The translations under genes and the position numbers were made by a program. A model generated the notes under the pieces. It ran no database searches. It saw only the letters and a list, made by a program, of their open reading frames with translations, and was not told where the DNA came from. Positions 1 through 10,548 of a stretch of DNA of 64,000 nt are shown piece by piece. The DNA comes from Maratus speciosus (Eukaryota > Arthropoda > Arachnida > Araneae > Salticidae), in the NCBI GenBank assembly GCA_963932465.1, contig OZ010798.1:19018981-19082980 (forward strand), given 5' to 3'. Numbering within the stretch: the stretch's first letter is position 1; each line of letters begins with the position of its first letter.

Positions 1-300
1 AATTGAAAAAGTGTTTAAAATTAAATAGTAATTAAGATTAAGGATCGACGGAAACCGAAACAAAACCCGAATTTCGTTAACAGTTCTATTTTCGGCCGAA
101 AATTTCGTTCGATTAGTTCTAAATACAGTAATAAAAATAATTATATTTATTACTTTTTATGGGGTGTCCATTACTGGAATGGAATTTTAGGTGTTTTGAT
201 ATATTTCTGCTATTTACAATTAAATTTTGATTCATACTGGATTCATTTTTTTTTTCATCATTGCTAGATATATTTTGTTCGATTCAAGATTCCTTTAGAG
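1..300. other. AT-rich unique-looking sequence
   Basis: I see no coding potential or recognisable repeat here apart from a small CG-rich palindromic stretch (TTTTCGGCCGAAAA) near 90. Nothing else is supported. Confidence 0.5.
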
Positions 301-332
301 AAACCGACCAGCGTAGCGGGCGAAGGATTCTA
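300..332 (+). mobile_element. Possible Helitron-type 3' terminus
   Basis: The stretch contains AGCGTAGCGGGCGAAGG and then TTCTAGTTTCT. A second site at 46880-46925 has AGCGTAGCGCG, a GC-rich hairpin and CTAGTTTCT. Helitron 3' ends close with a short hairpin and CTRR, usually inserted before T. This copy lacks a good hairpin, so the call rests on similarity to the better site at 46.9 kb. No 5' end can be assigned. Confidence 0.25.
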
Positions 333-900
333 GTTTCTAATATTTTATTTTTATAACCGCCGTATAATCATAATGGACGTTTATAAATTTCAATTCGGAA
401 TATGCAATACATTAAATAAAAATAGTAGTTATTTTACAATAAAAAAGATTCACTTAAATAAATATAATTTGAAGTTGCATTTACAAACAATGGATTTGTA
501 TCTTGTCAGCTTCAAATTAAAACCAAATTTCGCGAAAAGAACATATGCCTGCTTAAGAAACAAAGATATTTTCAATTTGAACTTTGAGCAGAATGAGTAG
601 AAGGAAATTGTGCTTCGGCCGCACTTTATATGAAAGATTGGCAATTTGTCATCGCCTTTCATTCATAGACGTAAATCCTATTATCTACATCTACCCTATA
701 CTAATAAAATCTCAAATAAATTAATGCCGACTTCGGGGAAATGGGGGGGGGGGGGGTAGGGAGGATTGACGAATAAGGAATAATCGTGAAAAAAAAAAAG
801 AAAAAGAAAAAGCCTGCCATTTTGAGGCATGAAATGAGTTTCTTCACTTTCCTCTTAAATTCATGAAATAATTGTTTTTTTCTATAGTAGGTTAGAAATA
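330..900. other. AT-rich stretch with G and A-rich homopolymers
   Basis: A 75-codon open frame on the plus strand (373-600) and a similar one on the minus strand are low-complexity, Asn/Lys/Phe-rich and match nothing I recognise. They are treated as chance frames. A run of 14 G lies at 743-756 and an A-rich GAAAAA run at about 788-812. CCTATACTAATAAAATCTC near 693 resembles some rolling-circle element 5' ends, but this is too weak to call. Confidence 0.4.
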
Positions 901-904
901 CGGT

Positions 905-2000
905 CCTACATCGGATAGGATAACCACATTTAACCCGAACCAGATAGGCTTTAAATACTTCGGGTCAGGTTTTCACACTTTTGATTTGACCTGATTTTTC
1001 AAAAGAAAAAAGTACTGAATATTTTTCGAATGAAAAATCTATATATTTGAATATTAATGAGTGTATTTAAGTTCATTTTTATACAAAAAAGGTAAAATTG
1101 TAGGCTTTTTTATAATTGTTTATTCTATAAAATATGAACTAATTTTCTTACGTCTCGAATTAGGGTCGGATTGACGACTTTTTTTCCATTTTCGGATTTG
1201 GTTGACGAATTCCTTTTTGTCGGATTTCGGGTTGACTTTCAGAAAAATTTTCAGATTCGGGTCGGGTGCAACCCGGCCTTTGGAAGACTCTCGTTGGGGC
1301 TTAGAAATAGAAGAACTTCTAAGTTTTGGGTAAGAAATATTTAAGAATAAAATTGCAGTTTTTTGTTTTAATGAGAAAAATTCTGTATGAGTTGTCCTAT
1401 ATTGTAGTGATAGCGGCTTTAATCAGTTTCATATTTTACACACATTCTCTTTTATCTGAAATACTGAAAAATAAGGCAGTATAAGTTGAGCAAAGGATAA
1501 GTGAAGCATCCATTGTTATCTAAAGTAGATTGTTGCATTCGTTAGGGTCCGATTCGAACGGTGGTTCGGATTGAGTTGGCGCTAAATGTTTTTCGTTGCG
1601 GGCCAGTCTGATAATTATTATTGCGGGTTCGGGTCGGATTGACCCGATTTTTCAAAATAAAGTCCATAATAACTTCTAACTTATAAGACGAATAAGTAAA
1701 TATATATTCGTTTTCCTACACAAAAGATAAAAGTGCTGTTAGAGATGACTATTTTTTATAATTACAATAAAATTTTGATTTTATTTCATTTTGGATCGGG
1801 TTCATGGTCCAGGTTTCTTTCTGGTTCGCTTTCGACTGACTTAAAATATAAATTTCAGGACCCGACCCGAGCACGGATGGACAGAGGTTAAATTGAATCA
1901 TCTGTTTTTGTCTGAGATAGATTCCTTCATTGTGTTGGGTAGTCGGACCGACACGGGATTCGGGTTGAGTTGGACTAAATTTACAAAAAACAAAACAAAA
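905..2000. repeat. CCCGA/GGGTC-rich degenerate interspersed repeat
   Basis: Two passages (about 905-1300 and 1540-1970) alternate AT-rich sequence with short words such as CGGGTCGG, GACCCGA and ACCCGAACC in both orientations. The same vocabulary recurs at 5420-6180 in mostly opposite orientation. The words are too short and degenerate for me to define termini or a family. The 84-codon minus-strand frame at 1749-2003 lies in it and is not believed to be a gene. Confidence 0.5.
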
Positions 2001-2284
2001 CAAAAAAAACTTTCAAAACTCACTTTAATTTAATTATTGTACAGTAGTGTCGTCAATGAGCTGAAGAAGTAAGTAAATGAATCAATTTAATGACTTATGT
2101 AGGCAAAAAAATCACATCCGCCCTTTTGCCTTACATTTACTCATTAACATGTCAATAAACTGAAAAATAACTAAATATTTATTAATATATAGAGTTAAAA
2201 AATAAAATAATAATTCAGTTCATAAATTTAAAATTAAGCGTAATTGGTTTTATTTTTTATTTCACTTCAAACTTTTCAACAAAA

Positions 2285-2395
2285 AGTTTGGAGTCGGAGT
2301 CGGAGTCGGCATATTTTTAGCGACTCCGACTCCGACTCTTTTCACCGAAAAATCACACCGACTCCGACTCCGACTCCGCAGCCCTGGATAAATTA
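2285..2395 (-). mobile_element. Truncated terminus with GGAGTC repeats (hAT-like end)
   Basis: Read on the minus strand, the segment starts CCAGGGCTGCGGAGTC and continues as repeated GGAGTC hexamers, an AT-rich gap, and the same hexamers in inverted orientation. A CAGGGCTG start followed by GGAGTC hexamers looks like a DNA-transposon end of hAT type. I find no partner terminus or target duplication in the window, so this is a fragment. Confidence 0.4.
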
Positions 2396-3260
2396 GCATA
2401 TTTTCCCCTACCATTCAACAGACTAGCCGCTCGCTTCGGTTTTTCCATATTAGTACACAGCGACAACAAATTATACCCGAAAAACTGGAAGGGGGCTAAT
2501 GGGGTTACAGTCCCTTCCCAAAATATAGAAACTTGAAATGAAAAAGTGCTTATTTTTTATTTTTGTTTGCGATAAACATTTTTTTTTCCTTATCACTCAA
2601 TAGACTAGCCGCTCTCTTCTCTTTAGTTCCATATTAGTGCACAATGACACCACATTATACCCAAAGAAGTGAAAGGGCCTAATGGGGTTACAGCCCCCTC
2701 CCAAAATAATCGAAAATAAAATGAAAAAAAAATGCTGATTTTTTTCTTTTTGTTTGAAATAAATTTGTAATTTCCCCCTATCATTTACCAGACTAGCCGC
2801 TCTCTTCCCTTTAATTCCATATCAGTATACAGTGACACCACCTTATACCCAAAGAAGTGGAAGGGTGTAATAGAGTTTCACCCCCCTCCCAAAATACCCG
2901 AAAATGAAATGAAAAAAATGCTGATTTTTTTTTTTTTTTTGAGACAAATTTGTAACTTTGTTTATTGCAATTATAACGGCATTCTGGTTAGCGCCATATC
3001 AGCGCACAGTTACACCAAAATATTCCCAACGAGGGGAAGGGGGCTGATGGGGTTAAAGGCACTTTTTCGAAATAGTCGAAAATGAAATGAAAAAGGTCTG
3101 ATTTTTTTTCCCTTTCACTTGGTGATAAATTTGTAATTTAGTTTTCTGTTTTACCGCGGATTCGCCATTCTCGTTAGTTCCCTATTAGCCCACATATAGA
3201 CACTACGGCATTCCCAAAGAAGGTGAAACAGACTTTATATTCGGTGATGGGGAGAATAGT
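2381..3260 (+). repeat. Tandem array, ~185-bp unit, about five copies
   Basis: GACTAGCCGCTC recurs at 2421, 2603 and 2791 (spacing 182 and 188). Each copy is followed by a TTCCATATTAGT-like word, a TACCCAAAGAAGTG-like word, GGGGTTACAG, CTCCCAAAATA and GAAATGAAAAA. Two further copies at about 2970-3110 and 3150-3260 are strongly diverged, so divergence increases towards the right. There is no coding frame across the units. This is a local degenerate satellite. Confidence 0.8.
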
Positions 3261-3436
3261 TTTATAAATTTTAAGCTACGATGACTTTCTTATAAATGAA
3301 AGTAATAAAAAAAAAACACTTTTTAATTTATTTTGGCGTGCGGTGGCCTCATGATCGGACACATGCGCTCCAACACCCTCCAGGGGGGAGTCTGAGTAAA
3401 ACAAATACTGAAATTCACAGCAAATTTTTCTGAATT
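3260..3436. other. Spacer between two tandem arrays
   Basis: Short unassigned sequence with an A-rich run and a slightly GC-richer part near 3335-3385. No feature is visible. Confidence 0.4.
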
Positions 3437-4578
3437 TTCTTCCCATTTTGCGTTTGGGCCCTTTGACGAAATTCGCGTTTTTTGGCGGTCCTTTGACGAA
3501 ATTTGCGCTTTCCACGGCTATTCGACAAAATTAGCGTTTTTTTCCGCGGCCCTTGAAAAAAATTTGCGTTTTTTCCGAGGCTTTTTGACAAAATTCGCGT
3601 TTTTTCCCGTGGCTCTTTCACTATATTCGCTTTTTTCTGCGGTCCTTTGACAAAATTCGCGTTTTTCTTCTTTTTTTTTTTTTTTCTTTTCTTTGACGAA
3701 ATTCGCGCTTTTTCCGCGGCGTTTTAACGAAATACGTGTTTTTTCCCCCTCGCGGCCATTTGTCGAAATGTGCGTTTTTCCGCGGTCCCTTGATGAAATT
3801 CGTGATTTCTCAGCAGCCCTTTCACGAAATTCGTGTTTTTTTTCGCGGCCCTTCGACCTTCGGTTTTCTTGCGACCTTTAGACGAAACTCGAGTTTTCCC
3901 GCGGTCTTTTGACGTAATACTAGTTTTTTTCGTGATCCTTTGTCAAAATTTACGTTTTTCCACGGCTTTTCGACGAAATTAGCTTTTTTCCGTGGTTCTT
4001 GAACGAAATTTGCGTTTCTTCTGCGGCTTTTCAGGAAATTTATTTGCATTTTTTCCGCGGCTTTTTGACGAAATTCACGTTTTTTCAATCCGTTGTCCAA
4101 TTTTGCTCTTTTACACGAAATTCGCGTTTTTTTCAATCCGCTGTCGAATTTTGTGCTTTTTCACATAATTTGCGTTTTTTTCAATCCGTTGAATTTAGCG
4201 TTTTTTCACGAAATTCGCGTTTTTCCGGCGACGTTTTAACGGAATACGTGTTCTTTTCGCCGTCATTTGTCGAAACTCGCGTTTTTTCCGCAGTCCCTTG
4301 ATAAAATTCGTGTTTTTTCTGCAGCCCTTTGACGAAATTCGCGTTTTTTTAGCGTCATTAAATGAAATTTGCTTTTTTTCAGCGATCGTTTGACGAAATT
4401 TGGCTTTTTTTCACGATTCTATAACAAAATTCGCGATTTTTCACTACCCTTTGACAATTCGCGACTTTGAAATTGACTTTGACGACTTTTGACTTTGAAA
4501 TTCGCGTTTTACGTGCGGCCCTTTGACAAAATTCGTATTTTATCCACGGCCCTTTGACAAAAATCGCGATACATTTTC
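3437..4578 (+). repeat. Minisatellite, ~36-40-bp unit with CG-rich core
   Basis: About thirty imperfect copies of a unit reading roughly CCCTTTGACGAAATTCGCG, then a T-run, then CCGCGG. Copies vary mainly in T-run length and in the CCGCGG word. Several staggered frames of 60-104 codons on both strands (for example 3822-4136 minus, 3999-4301 plus) arise from this periodicity. Their repetitive Arg/Lys- or Phe/Ser-rich translations are artefacts of the repeat. The dense CpG content contrasts with the AT-rich surroundings. Confidence 0.85.
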
Positions 4579-4689
4579 GGAAAATTCGGCACAGAATCAC
4601 CCCTGCACCCCTTTCCTCCCTCTGGTTACGGCTTTATTGTCAAAAATTATTTCTGTTTACAACACAATTCAACTTGTTTCGTAAGATAG

Positions 4690-4756
4690 AGAACATTATA
4701 GAAATTTAAGTCAGCCCCCCCCCCCCCCACCTCCCGAAATAAAATCCTGGGTACGC
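4690..4756 (-). mobile_element. Truncated DNA-transposon end (hAT-like)
   Basis: On the minus strand the end reads CAATGGCGTACCCAGGATTT and continues to a CGGGAGG word and a run of 14 G (C run at 4715-4728 on the plus strand). A CARTGGCGTA start is typical of some hAT terminal repeats. No partner end or target duplication is found nearby. Probably a truncated copy. Confidence 0.35.
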
Positions 4757-5415
4757 CATTGCAGCATTAATTAGGGAATAAAGAAATTATTTTGAGTAAT
4801 GAATGAATATAATCAGAGCTGATATATCGATTTTTAAAGAAGATTGAAGTCGATATGTTATAAAAATCAATATTTGATGATACATCGATATATCGTTCAC
4901 CTTTAGTGGCCAGATGCATTGCTTCTCTCCCCCAAACCTCCTTGCAGCCGTCCCGTAGGTATAACCAAACAGTAATATATAATACTAAATATTTAGATAC
5001 TTTTTTTCTTGTCTAATTTCATTTATTATAAATGTACAAAATATTGATTAGAATTAATCTGTGGCAAAAATCAATTAAAATTTCAGCAAAATATTATCGC
5101 TTAGCATGAAAATATATCACACAGTAATGATAAACAGTATTCCATTATACTGAAAGAAAACAACAAAAATATATACATTATTTGGTTACCTAAATTCAGG
5201 GGTCCCAGAACCCAGTCCGGCTGGCTAGAACTTTAACCAGAAAGATAGAAAAAAGAAGTCAACAATTATGGAAAAAATAGTCTGTAATGATGTTTCCAAT
5301 TATCAATGTTATCTAAAGAGTATTTTTTACGTAAAAAAATAAACATGAAAGGTTTCATTCAAATTCAAGTACTATATAATAGTTTTTTTTTCTTTTTAAA
5401 AAAAAAAACAGAAAA
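4757..5415. other. AT-rich stretch with TATCGATA-type palindromes
   Basis: Between 4820 and 4910 short palindromic words such as GATATATCGAT and CGATATATCG occur in opposite orientations, as in a small decayed inverted-repeat element. The rest is AT-rich and unassigned. Confidence 0.35.
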
Positions 5416-6180
5416 AGATTCCCGGGCATGTTGGATCTGCCCGACCCGAACCAGTAAATTCACCTGAAAGTCAACCACAAACTGACCAGAAATTTTCCGT
5501 TGTCCTAAAACCTGTCCCGAACCCGAAAACTTCTTTTTTATTAACCCAAACCCGAAACACTTCAATTCGAACCCGACTCGTCACAAAAATAACCTTCTAT
5601 AATTTAATACGACTGTGAAAAAATATTGTACAGTCAAATCTCTAATATGAATTCTACTTTTATGGAAAAAATAAACATGTAATGCGATTCGTTCATATTT
5701 AAATATATATTTTTTCATCTAAAACAATATTCCAGACTTTCTTTTGTAAAGCTGAATTAACCTAAACGCGGGTAAGTATTGAAACTCAACCCAAAACCGA
5801 TGGGTACCTTAAACAATTCGATTCAACTCGACCCGAACCCAACTACAACGAAAAAAAGTTAGTTCCAAGGTCGAATTTAGGTAAAATTGGCCTACATGAC
5901 CCGATGGAGAACTCTAATCTCAATTAATATTCTTCACACTTTTTTGAAAAATCAGGTTAAACGAAACCGACGCATTAAAATCAAAACCCAACCCGAAACC
6001 GAAAATATAATTGCCTACCCCACATGCAAAGAAAAAGTCAGCGGCAAGCTTACCCGAAAGTCGGGCTATTTTATAAACTAACCTCTGGTCTTTTTTAAGA
6101 ACTAACCTGCGCACGACTTGACCCGACTTGGGGTGAGTGTAGAGAAAATCGACAAACCCGATCCGACGCAAGACTCTACA
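5415..6180. repeat. CCCGAACCCGA-rich degenerate repeat, second locus
   Basis: Words such as GCCCGACCCGAACC, AACCCGAAACC and GACCCGACTTGGGG recur between AT-rich spacers. This is the same vocabulary as at 905-2000 but mostly in the complementary orientation. Small frames on both strands (5887-6081 plus, 5920-6171 minus) overlap each other and show no domain. The family is unresolved. Confidence 0.45.
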
Positions 6181-7130
6181 CCCAAGTCAAAATATTGTAC
6201 CAGACAACGATTAAATTTTGAAATTTAATAGCCCCCCTCCCCCCCCCCTAATTTCTTTTACGACAGTCTTGCATAAAAGTACTTTTTTCTAAAAGAAAAT
6301 AAATTTAAAAAATAAAAATCTATCTGTAATCTTAATAATGTTAAATTCTAAATTGTTTTGCAGCCTAAAAATTTGAAGCCAACTAAATTGTTTTTAGTTT
6401 TTAAAAGCCTTGAATTTTTTATTTGGCGAAAGTTTTTGGCGCGACCTGTTTAAATGAATGGTAAACCTATTTCTATAGCTTGATTGGATCTTGGATTTCA
6501 TAGCTGAATGGTCATTGGTTAATAAAACCTCATTAGGAAATTCTATATTTAATGAAAGCAAATGCAAAAATATTATACATATAGGAATGGACATTGAAAA
6601 TAAAGGAAATAAGTCTGTTTACACGTTATTATGCATTTTTAAAGCTTTAAAAGTCAATATTTAAGTACTTAAAAGTCAATACTTAATACTTGAGTTTTAT
6701 TCAAAGCGTAGTTGCTCGAAGATCGGTGGTGCTGCCATCTACATTGCAATGTGTGAAAGATTGAAAATGATTAAAAAAGCGAAAGTTTTAGTTAAATCAA
6801 AGATATAAAAAAATTGAAAGATTAAATTGAAATTTCGAAAACACAGCGTAATCCAGAATGCTTTGATGAGTATGTGGAAGTTGGGAAAATGTTCCTTAGT
6901 AAATTTTACGTTCACACTTAAGTAATAACTTTCCGGAAGAAAATTGACAAAAGTCAAACTTTGACAATTTTTTTTGTGAAAAGTATTAATTTTAAAAGTA
7001 AAATAAAAAAAATAGCGCGATTTTAAAGAAACAAATTTATCATCTTAAATTTTTTAGTGCATGTGAAGGTAAAAAGTTTTTCGTTATTATGTCAGAAAGT
7101 AGAGTCCAAAACGTGCTTTTCATTTGAGAA
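6181..7130. other. AT-rich unassigned sequence
   Basis: Holds a C-rich run near 6231-6248 and chance frames of 66-72 codons on the minus strand. TGCTGCCATCTAC near 6730 is a weak insulator-type word. No gene is supported. Confidence 0.4.
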
Positions 7131-7692
7131 CAGCCTTAACTCATGACTTTGTGATTTTCAGTATTTTAAATTCAGATTAATACCAGATTTTTTAAATAAA
7201 CTTGAAATTTCTATTTGTAGATATTTTTACGTCGTAACGAATTTATATTATAAATTCCTAATTTTATCATTTCCAGTATCTTTAGATTAATATAAGTATT
7301 TTTTATACCATTCTATTTTGAAATATATATTATTATTAGTTATAATTTACACTATAAATATTACTATGAAGTAACTATATATTTATTATTATTAATTTGG
7401 GAAATATACGCATATATTAGACATTATACTTAAAATGTTTTTCTTCATTTGTTATTATGAATTCAAGCTATAGAAAAAGTTTTAAAGCATTAATTTTTCA
7501 AGCTAATAAACTGTGAAAAAATACATGAGTATCTTTAAAACTGTATAGGAAGTGAAAGTGAAATTTACATTTTGATTTCAATACAGGCTTGGTTATATTT
7601 TAATGTCATTCAAAATTCTTGATTTATGTTCCTTAAAATGAATATAAAACAGGAAATCCTTTTATTAGAATAAATTCAATACTTAAGGGGGC
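7131..7692 (+). repeat. Dispersed repeat, copy A (partner at 21.97-22.77 kb)
   Basis: Collinear with 21970-22765. Shared words in order include CATGACTTTGTGATTTTCAG, GATTTTTTAAATAAA, TTAGATTAATATAAGTATTT, TTATTATTAGTTATAATTTA and TTCTTGATTTATGTTCCTTA. Copy A lacks the ~230-bp SINE-like segment found in the partner, so it shows the pre-insertion state. No frame is conserved. Family unknown. Confidence 0.75.
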
Positions 7693-7984
7693 AATTTACC
7701 TCAAAATTTATCAAAAAATCGATTTTAATAAATTTAATGAAAGCCTGTTTAATTGTGAATATTTTGACGCCAAAGTTTTACTCGTGCGGCAATTATATCG
7801 CCAAATATTGTAAATTTTACAATACAATCAGCGCAATTACCCATACAAATTAAAACTTTAAATGTCTCTTTCTTCGTATTCATATTTTCTTCACTTTCAT
7901 CTTTTTTTTAAATGCTAAGGCGAATGTCAGGCGAACGGTTTTTTCGCAAAGGGAAAATGAACGACCGCTTTTCAGAACATGGTA
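7693..7984. other. Unassigned flank of the 6.1-kb element
   Basis: AT-rich sequence immediately left of the target duplication of the large element. Nothing recognisable. Confidence 0.4.
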
Positions 7985-8359
7985 ATCTGGGCTAGTGATG
8001 GGCGATAACGAGATGTTTTTCTCGATTCTCTCGATTGTATGGACATCTCGATATTTTTCGATTGTATAAATTTTTTCTCGATGACTACAGTTTGCAAATT
8101 TCTTTTATAAATCATATATGTATTATATACGTCATACATTTATCAAGAATAGTCTGCGGGTGAACTGGAATGAGTCGATGTTAATAAAGACTAGGTGACT
8201 TCGACCGCTAGCGGGCCCCTCCTTTAATTGGGGCCCCTAATTTATACGTAATCTTGTAATATGAAATCATGAACAGGTTACCCGCTATATACGCCACTGA
8301 TATATGATAGCAGGCGGGTGTGGTGTGCACGCACTACAAAATCTTGTAAAAAATATAAT

Positions 8360-9362
8360 ATCGAAACGAATGAACGTCGGACCAGATCTCTTGGGGGAGG
8401 GGTCAAAGCGAGCGGAGGGGCACAGCAGCCGCATAATATGATTAAGTCGTCACAGGTCTTTAGGCCTTTCCAACCATATGTCACATGAGAAGTCTGGATC
8501 TGAATTTATAAAAATGCCCTCCCCGTGGGGGGAAAGGGGGGGAGGGGTGCGAGAGGTGGATAACATGAGTAAGTGGTCATAAGCCTTTCCAACAATATGT
8601 CACATGAGGGGTCTCGGCTAAATTTAGAAAAACACTCCCGTGGGGAAAAAGTGGGGGGGGAGGGCGGTCACCGGAGGTGCAGTACATCAATAAGTAGTCA
8701 CAGACCTTTCCAACGATATCTCACATGTGGGGTCTTGGCTAAATTTGGAAAAGTGTCCCCCGGGGAGGTTCAAAATGGGGGGTATGGACACCGGAGGAGC
8801 ATAACATCAATAAGTAGTCACAGACCTTTCCAACGATATTTCACATGAGGGGTTTTGGCTAAATTTGAAAAAGTGTCCCCCGGGAGGGGCAAATTGGGGG
8901 AGACTGTCGCCGGAGGTGCATAACATCAATAAATAGTCACAGACCTTTCCAACGATATCTCACATGAGGGGTCTTGGCTAAATTTGGAAGAGTGCCCCCG
9001 GGGGGGGGGCAAAGTGGTGGTGGGGACACCGTAGGTACATAACATCAATAAGTAGTCACAGACCTTTCCAACGATATCCCTCACGAGGGGTCTTGACTAA
9101 ATTTGAAAAAGTGTCCCCCAGGGGGGCAAAGAGTGGGGGGGACTGTCACCGGAAGTGCATAACATCAATAAGTAGTCACAGACCTTTTCAACGATATCTC
9201 ATAAGAGGGGTACTGACTAAATTTGGAAAAGTGTCCTCCGGGGGGGGGGCAAAGTGGGGGGGGCGGCCACCGGAAGTGCATAGCACTAATAAGTAGTCAC
9301 AAACCTTTCTAACGATCTGTCACATGAAGAGTCTTGGCTAAATTTGGAAAAGTGTCCTGAAA
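8360..9362 (+). repeat. Satellite A, ~120-bp unit, eight copies
   Basis: The ACCTTTCCAACGATAT word recurs near 8464, 8584, 8705, 8825, 8943, 9061, 9181 and 9303. Each unit also has TCACATGAGGGGTCTTGG, CTAAATTTGGAAAAGTG, a C/G-run, and CACCGGAGGTGCATAACATC. Homopolymer G-runs vary between copies. Frames at 8573-8848 and 9093-9296 are periodic by-products. This array forms the outer part of the left arm of the 6.1-kb element; a short inverted counterpart lies at 13170-13400. Confidence 0.9.
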
Positions 9363-9970
9363 TTTCATATATTATAAATAATATTTAGCGCAGGGCTCCA
9401 TAAAAAAATCCGATCTAAAATGATAAAAGCGGAAAAAACTACCCTCGCAGTGGGGGCCAAATTGGGGAGGGGAGGAAGAAAGTCTCATAATATGAAAGAG
9501 TCATCCGAGAGCTTACCGATGACATATCACATGAGTGGTCCAAAAAAAGTTTGAAAATTTCTCCCCCTCTCTCCCCCCGTGGGCCCACTCTTTCCCCCCG
9601 GAATTCACACAGCCGCCACTTTAAAATTTTTATGTTCAATAAATAATATTTACCGGAAGATTGCATAAAAAACCCATATTTAAAGTGATATTTAAATTTA
9701 TTATAGAAATCGGCTACGGTTTTAAAAATTTCTTCGCCCCATCCCACCCCCCCACCCCCCTTTGGGCGAAGAAAGGTTCATAGTATGAAAGAGTCGTAAA
9801 GGGCTTTTCGATTATATGCCACAGGAAGGGTTCGGTAAAATTTTTAAAATTGCACCCCATGAGTCCACTCTCACGTCCTCCTCCCTCGAAATCACCCGAC
9901 CCACCTTCCTCTTTGAAAATTTTATATTTAATAAATAATTTTTATCGGAGGGTTCCAGGTATGTGACATC
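9363..9970 (+). repeat. Satellite B, ~300-bp unit, left arm
   Basis: About two and a half copies. Each contains an AATAAATAATATTTA word, a TCATAATATGAAAGAGTC word, a TATCACATGAGTGGTC-like word and pyrimidine-rich CCCCCTCTC tracts. Units begin at about 9361, 9645 and 9920. The same words appear complemented at 12440-13100, which makes the arms of the host element inverted. The 102-codon minus-strand frame at 9439-9747 falls in the array and is not a gene. Confidence 0.75.
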
Positions 9971-10089
9971 TTGGTAGGGCTAAAATAAGAGAAACTTTGA
10001 AAATTAGGGCTTCATTTCACAGCTCATTGTCATGCCTTTTTCTCTATCTCGTCCCTTGGTACTCTCGATAAATTTTCTTACTTTTCTTC

Positions 10090-10400
10090 TCTGCCTAGGA
10101 CGAGAGTAATCCACGAAAAGCTTCTCATAGCGAAATGTTGAAAAGCGCGAGTGAAATCCTCGAAAGGCTTTTCATTGGGAGATTTCGAAAAGGACGAGAG
10201 TAACAAGCGAGAGGCTTCCCATCGGGAAAGGTTGAAAAGGGCGAGAGGAAACTCTCGAGAGACTTCCCATCCCGAAAGGTTTAAAACCGCGAGAGAACCA
10301 ACCATCGAGCAGATTCCCATCTGGAAGCGTCGAAATGCTGGAAAAATCATCGAGATGAGATTTGCCGAACTGCGAGATGGAAATGAAGCTTTCAGAGTCA
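10090..10400 (+). repeat. Satellite C, ~54-bp unit, about five copies
   Basis: Units carry GGCTTCCCATCGGGAAAGG, TTGAAAAGGGCGAGAGGAAA and a CTCTCGAGAG-like word. Because 54 is divisible by three, all frames stay open for about 90-107 codons on both strands. The translations are periodic and charged with no known domain, so I do not call a gene. Composition is clearly GC-richer than the neighbours. Confidence 0.75.
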
Positions 10401-10468
10401 AACTTACCGCATTTCTGGTTTAAGTCATAATTTCTCAAAGGAGTCCATCTGCTTATCCAATCTCTTTT

Positions 10469-10548
10469 TAGCTCACAGGCTATCTAAGCCTGAGAGCTAA
10501 TGTACCCGTCGGTTCTGTGTGTATGCATGTACTGTACGTACGTATGTA
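10469..10548. repeat. Left inverted border of satellite D and ACGT simple repeat
   Basis: TTAGCTCACAGGCTAT at about 10469 is nearly the complement of ATAACCTGTGAGCTC at about 12246, so the satellite D array is enclosed by a short inverted repeat. An ACGTACGTATGTATGTACGT simple repeat follows at about 10529-10555. Confidence 0.55.

Noticed and set aside
2285..2395. Simple GGAGTC microsatellite
   Set aside because: The repeat is inverted around an AT-rich core and begins with a CAGGGCTG-type end, which fits a transposon terminus better.
3693..4301. Overlapping open frames of 62-104 codons on both strands
   Set aside because: They follow the minisatellite period and translate to repetitive peptides. 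Frames on both strands over the same repeat are not evidence of a gene.
3437..4578. CRISPR-like regular repeats of ~38 bp
   Set aside because: Units are contiguous and degenerate with no unique spacers, there are no cas genes, and the DNA is eukaryotic. It is a minisatellite.
10078..10438. Open frames of 88-107 codons on both strands
   Set aside because: The 54-bp unit is divisible by three, which keeps all frames open. No domain is seen.
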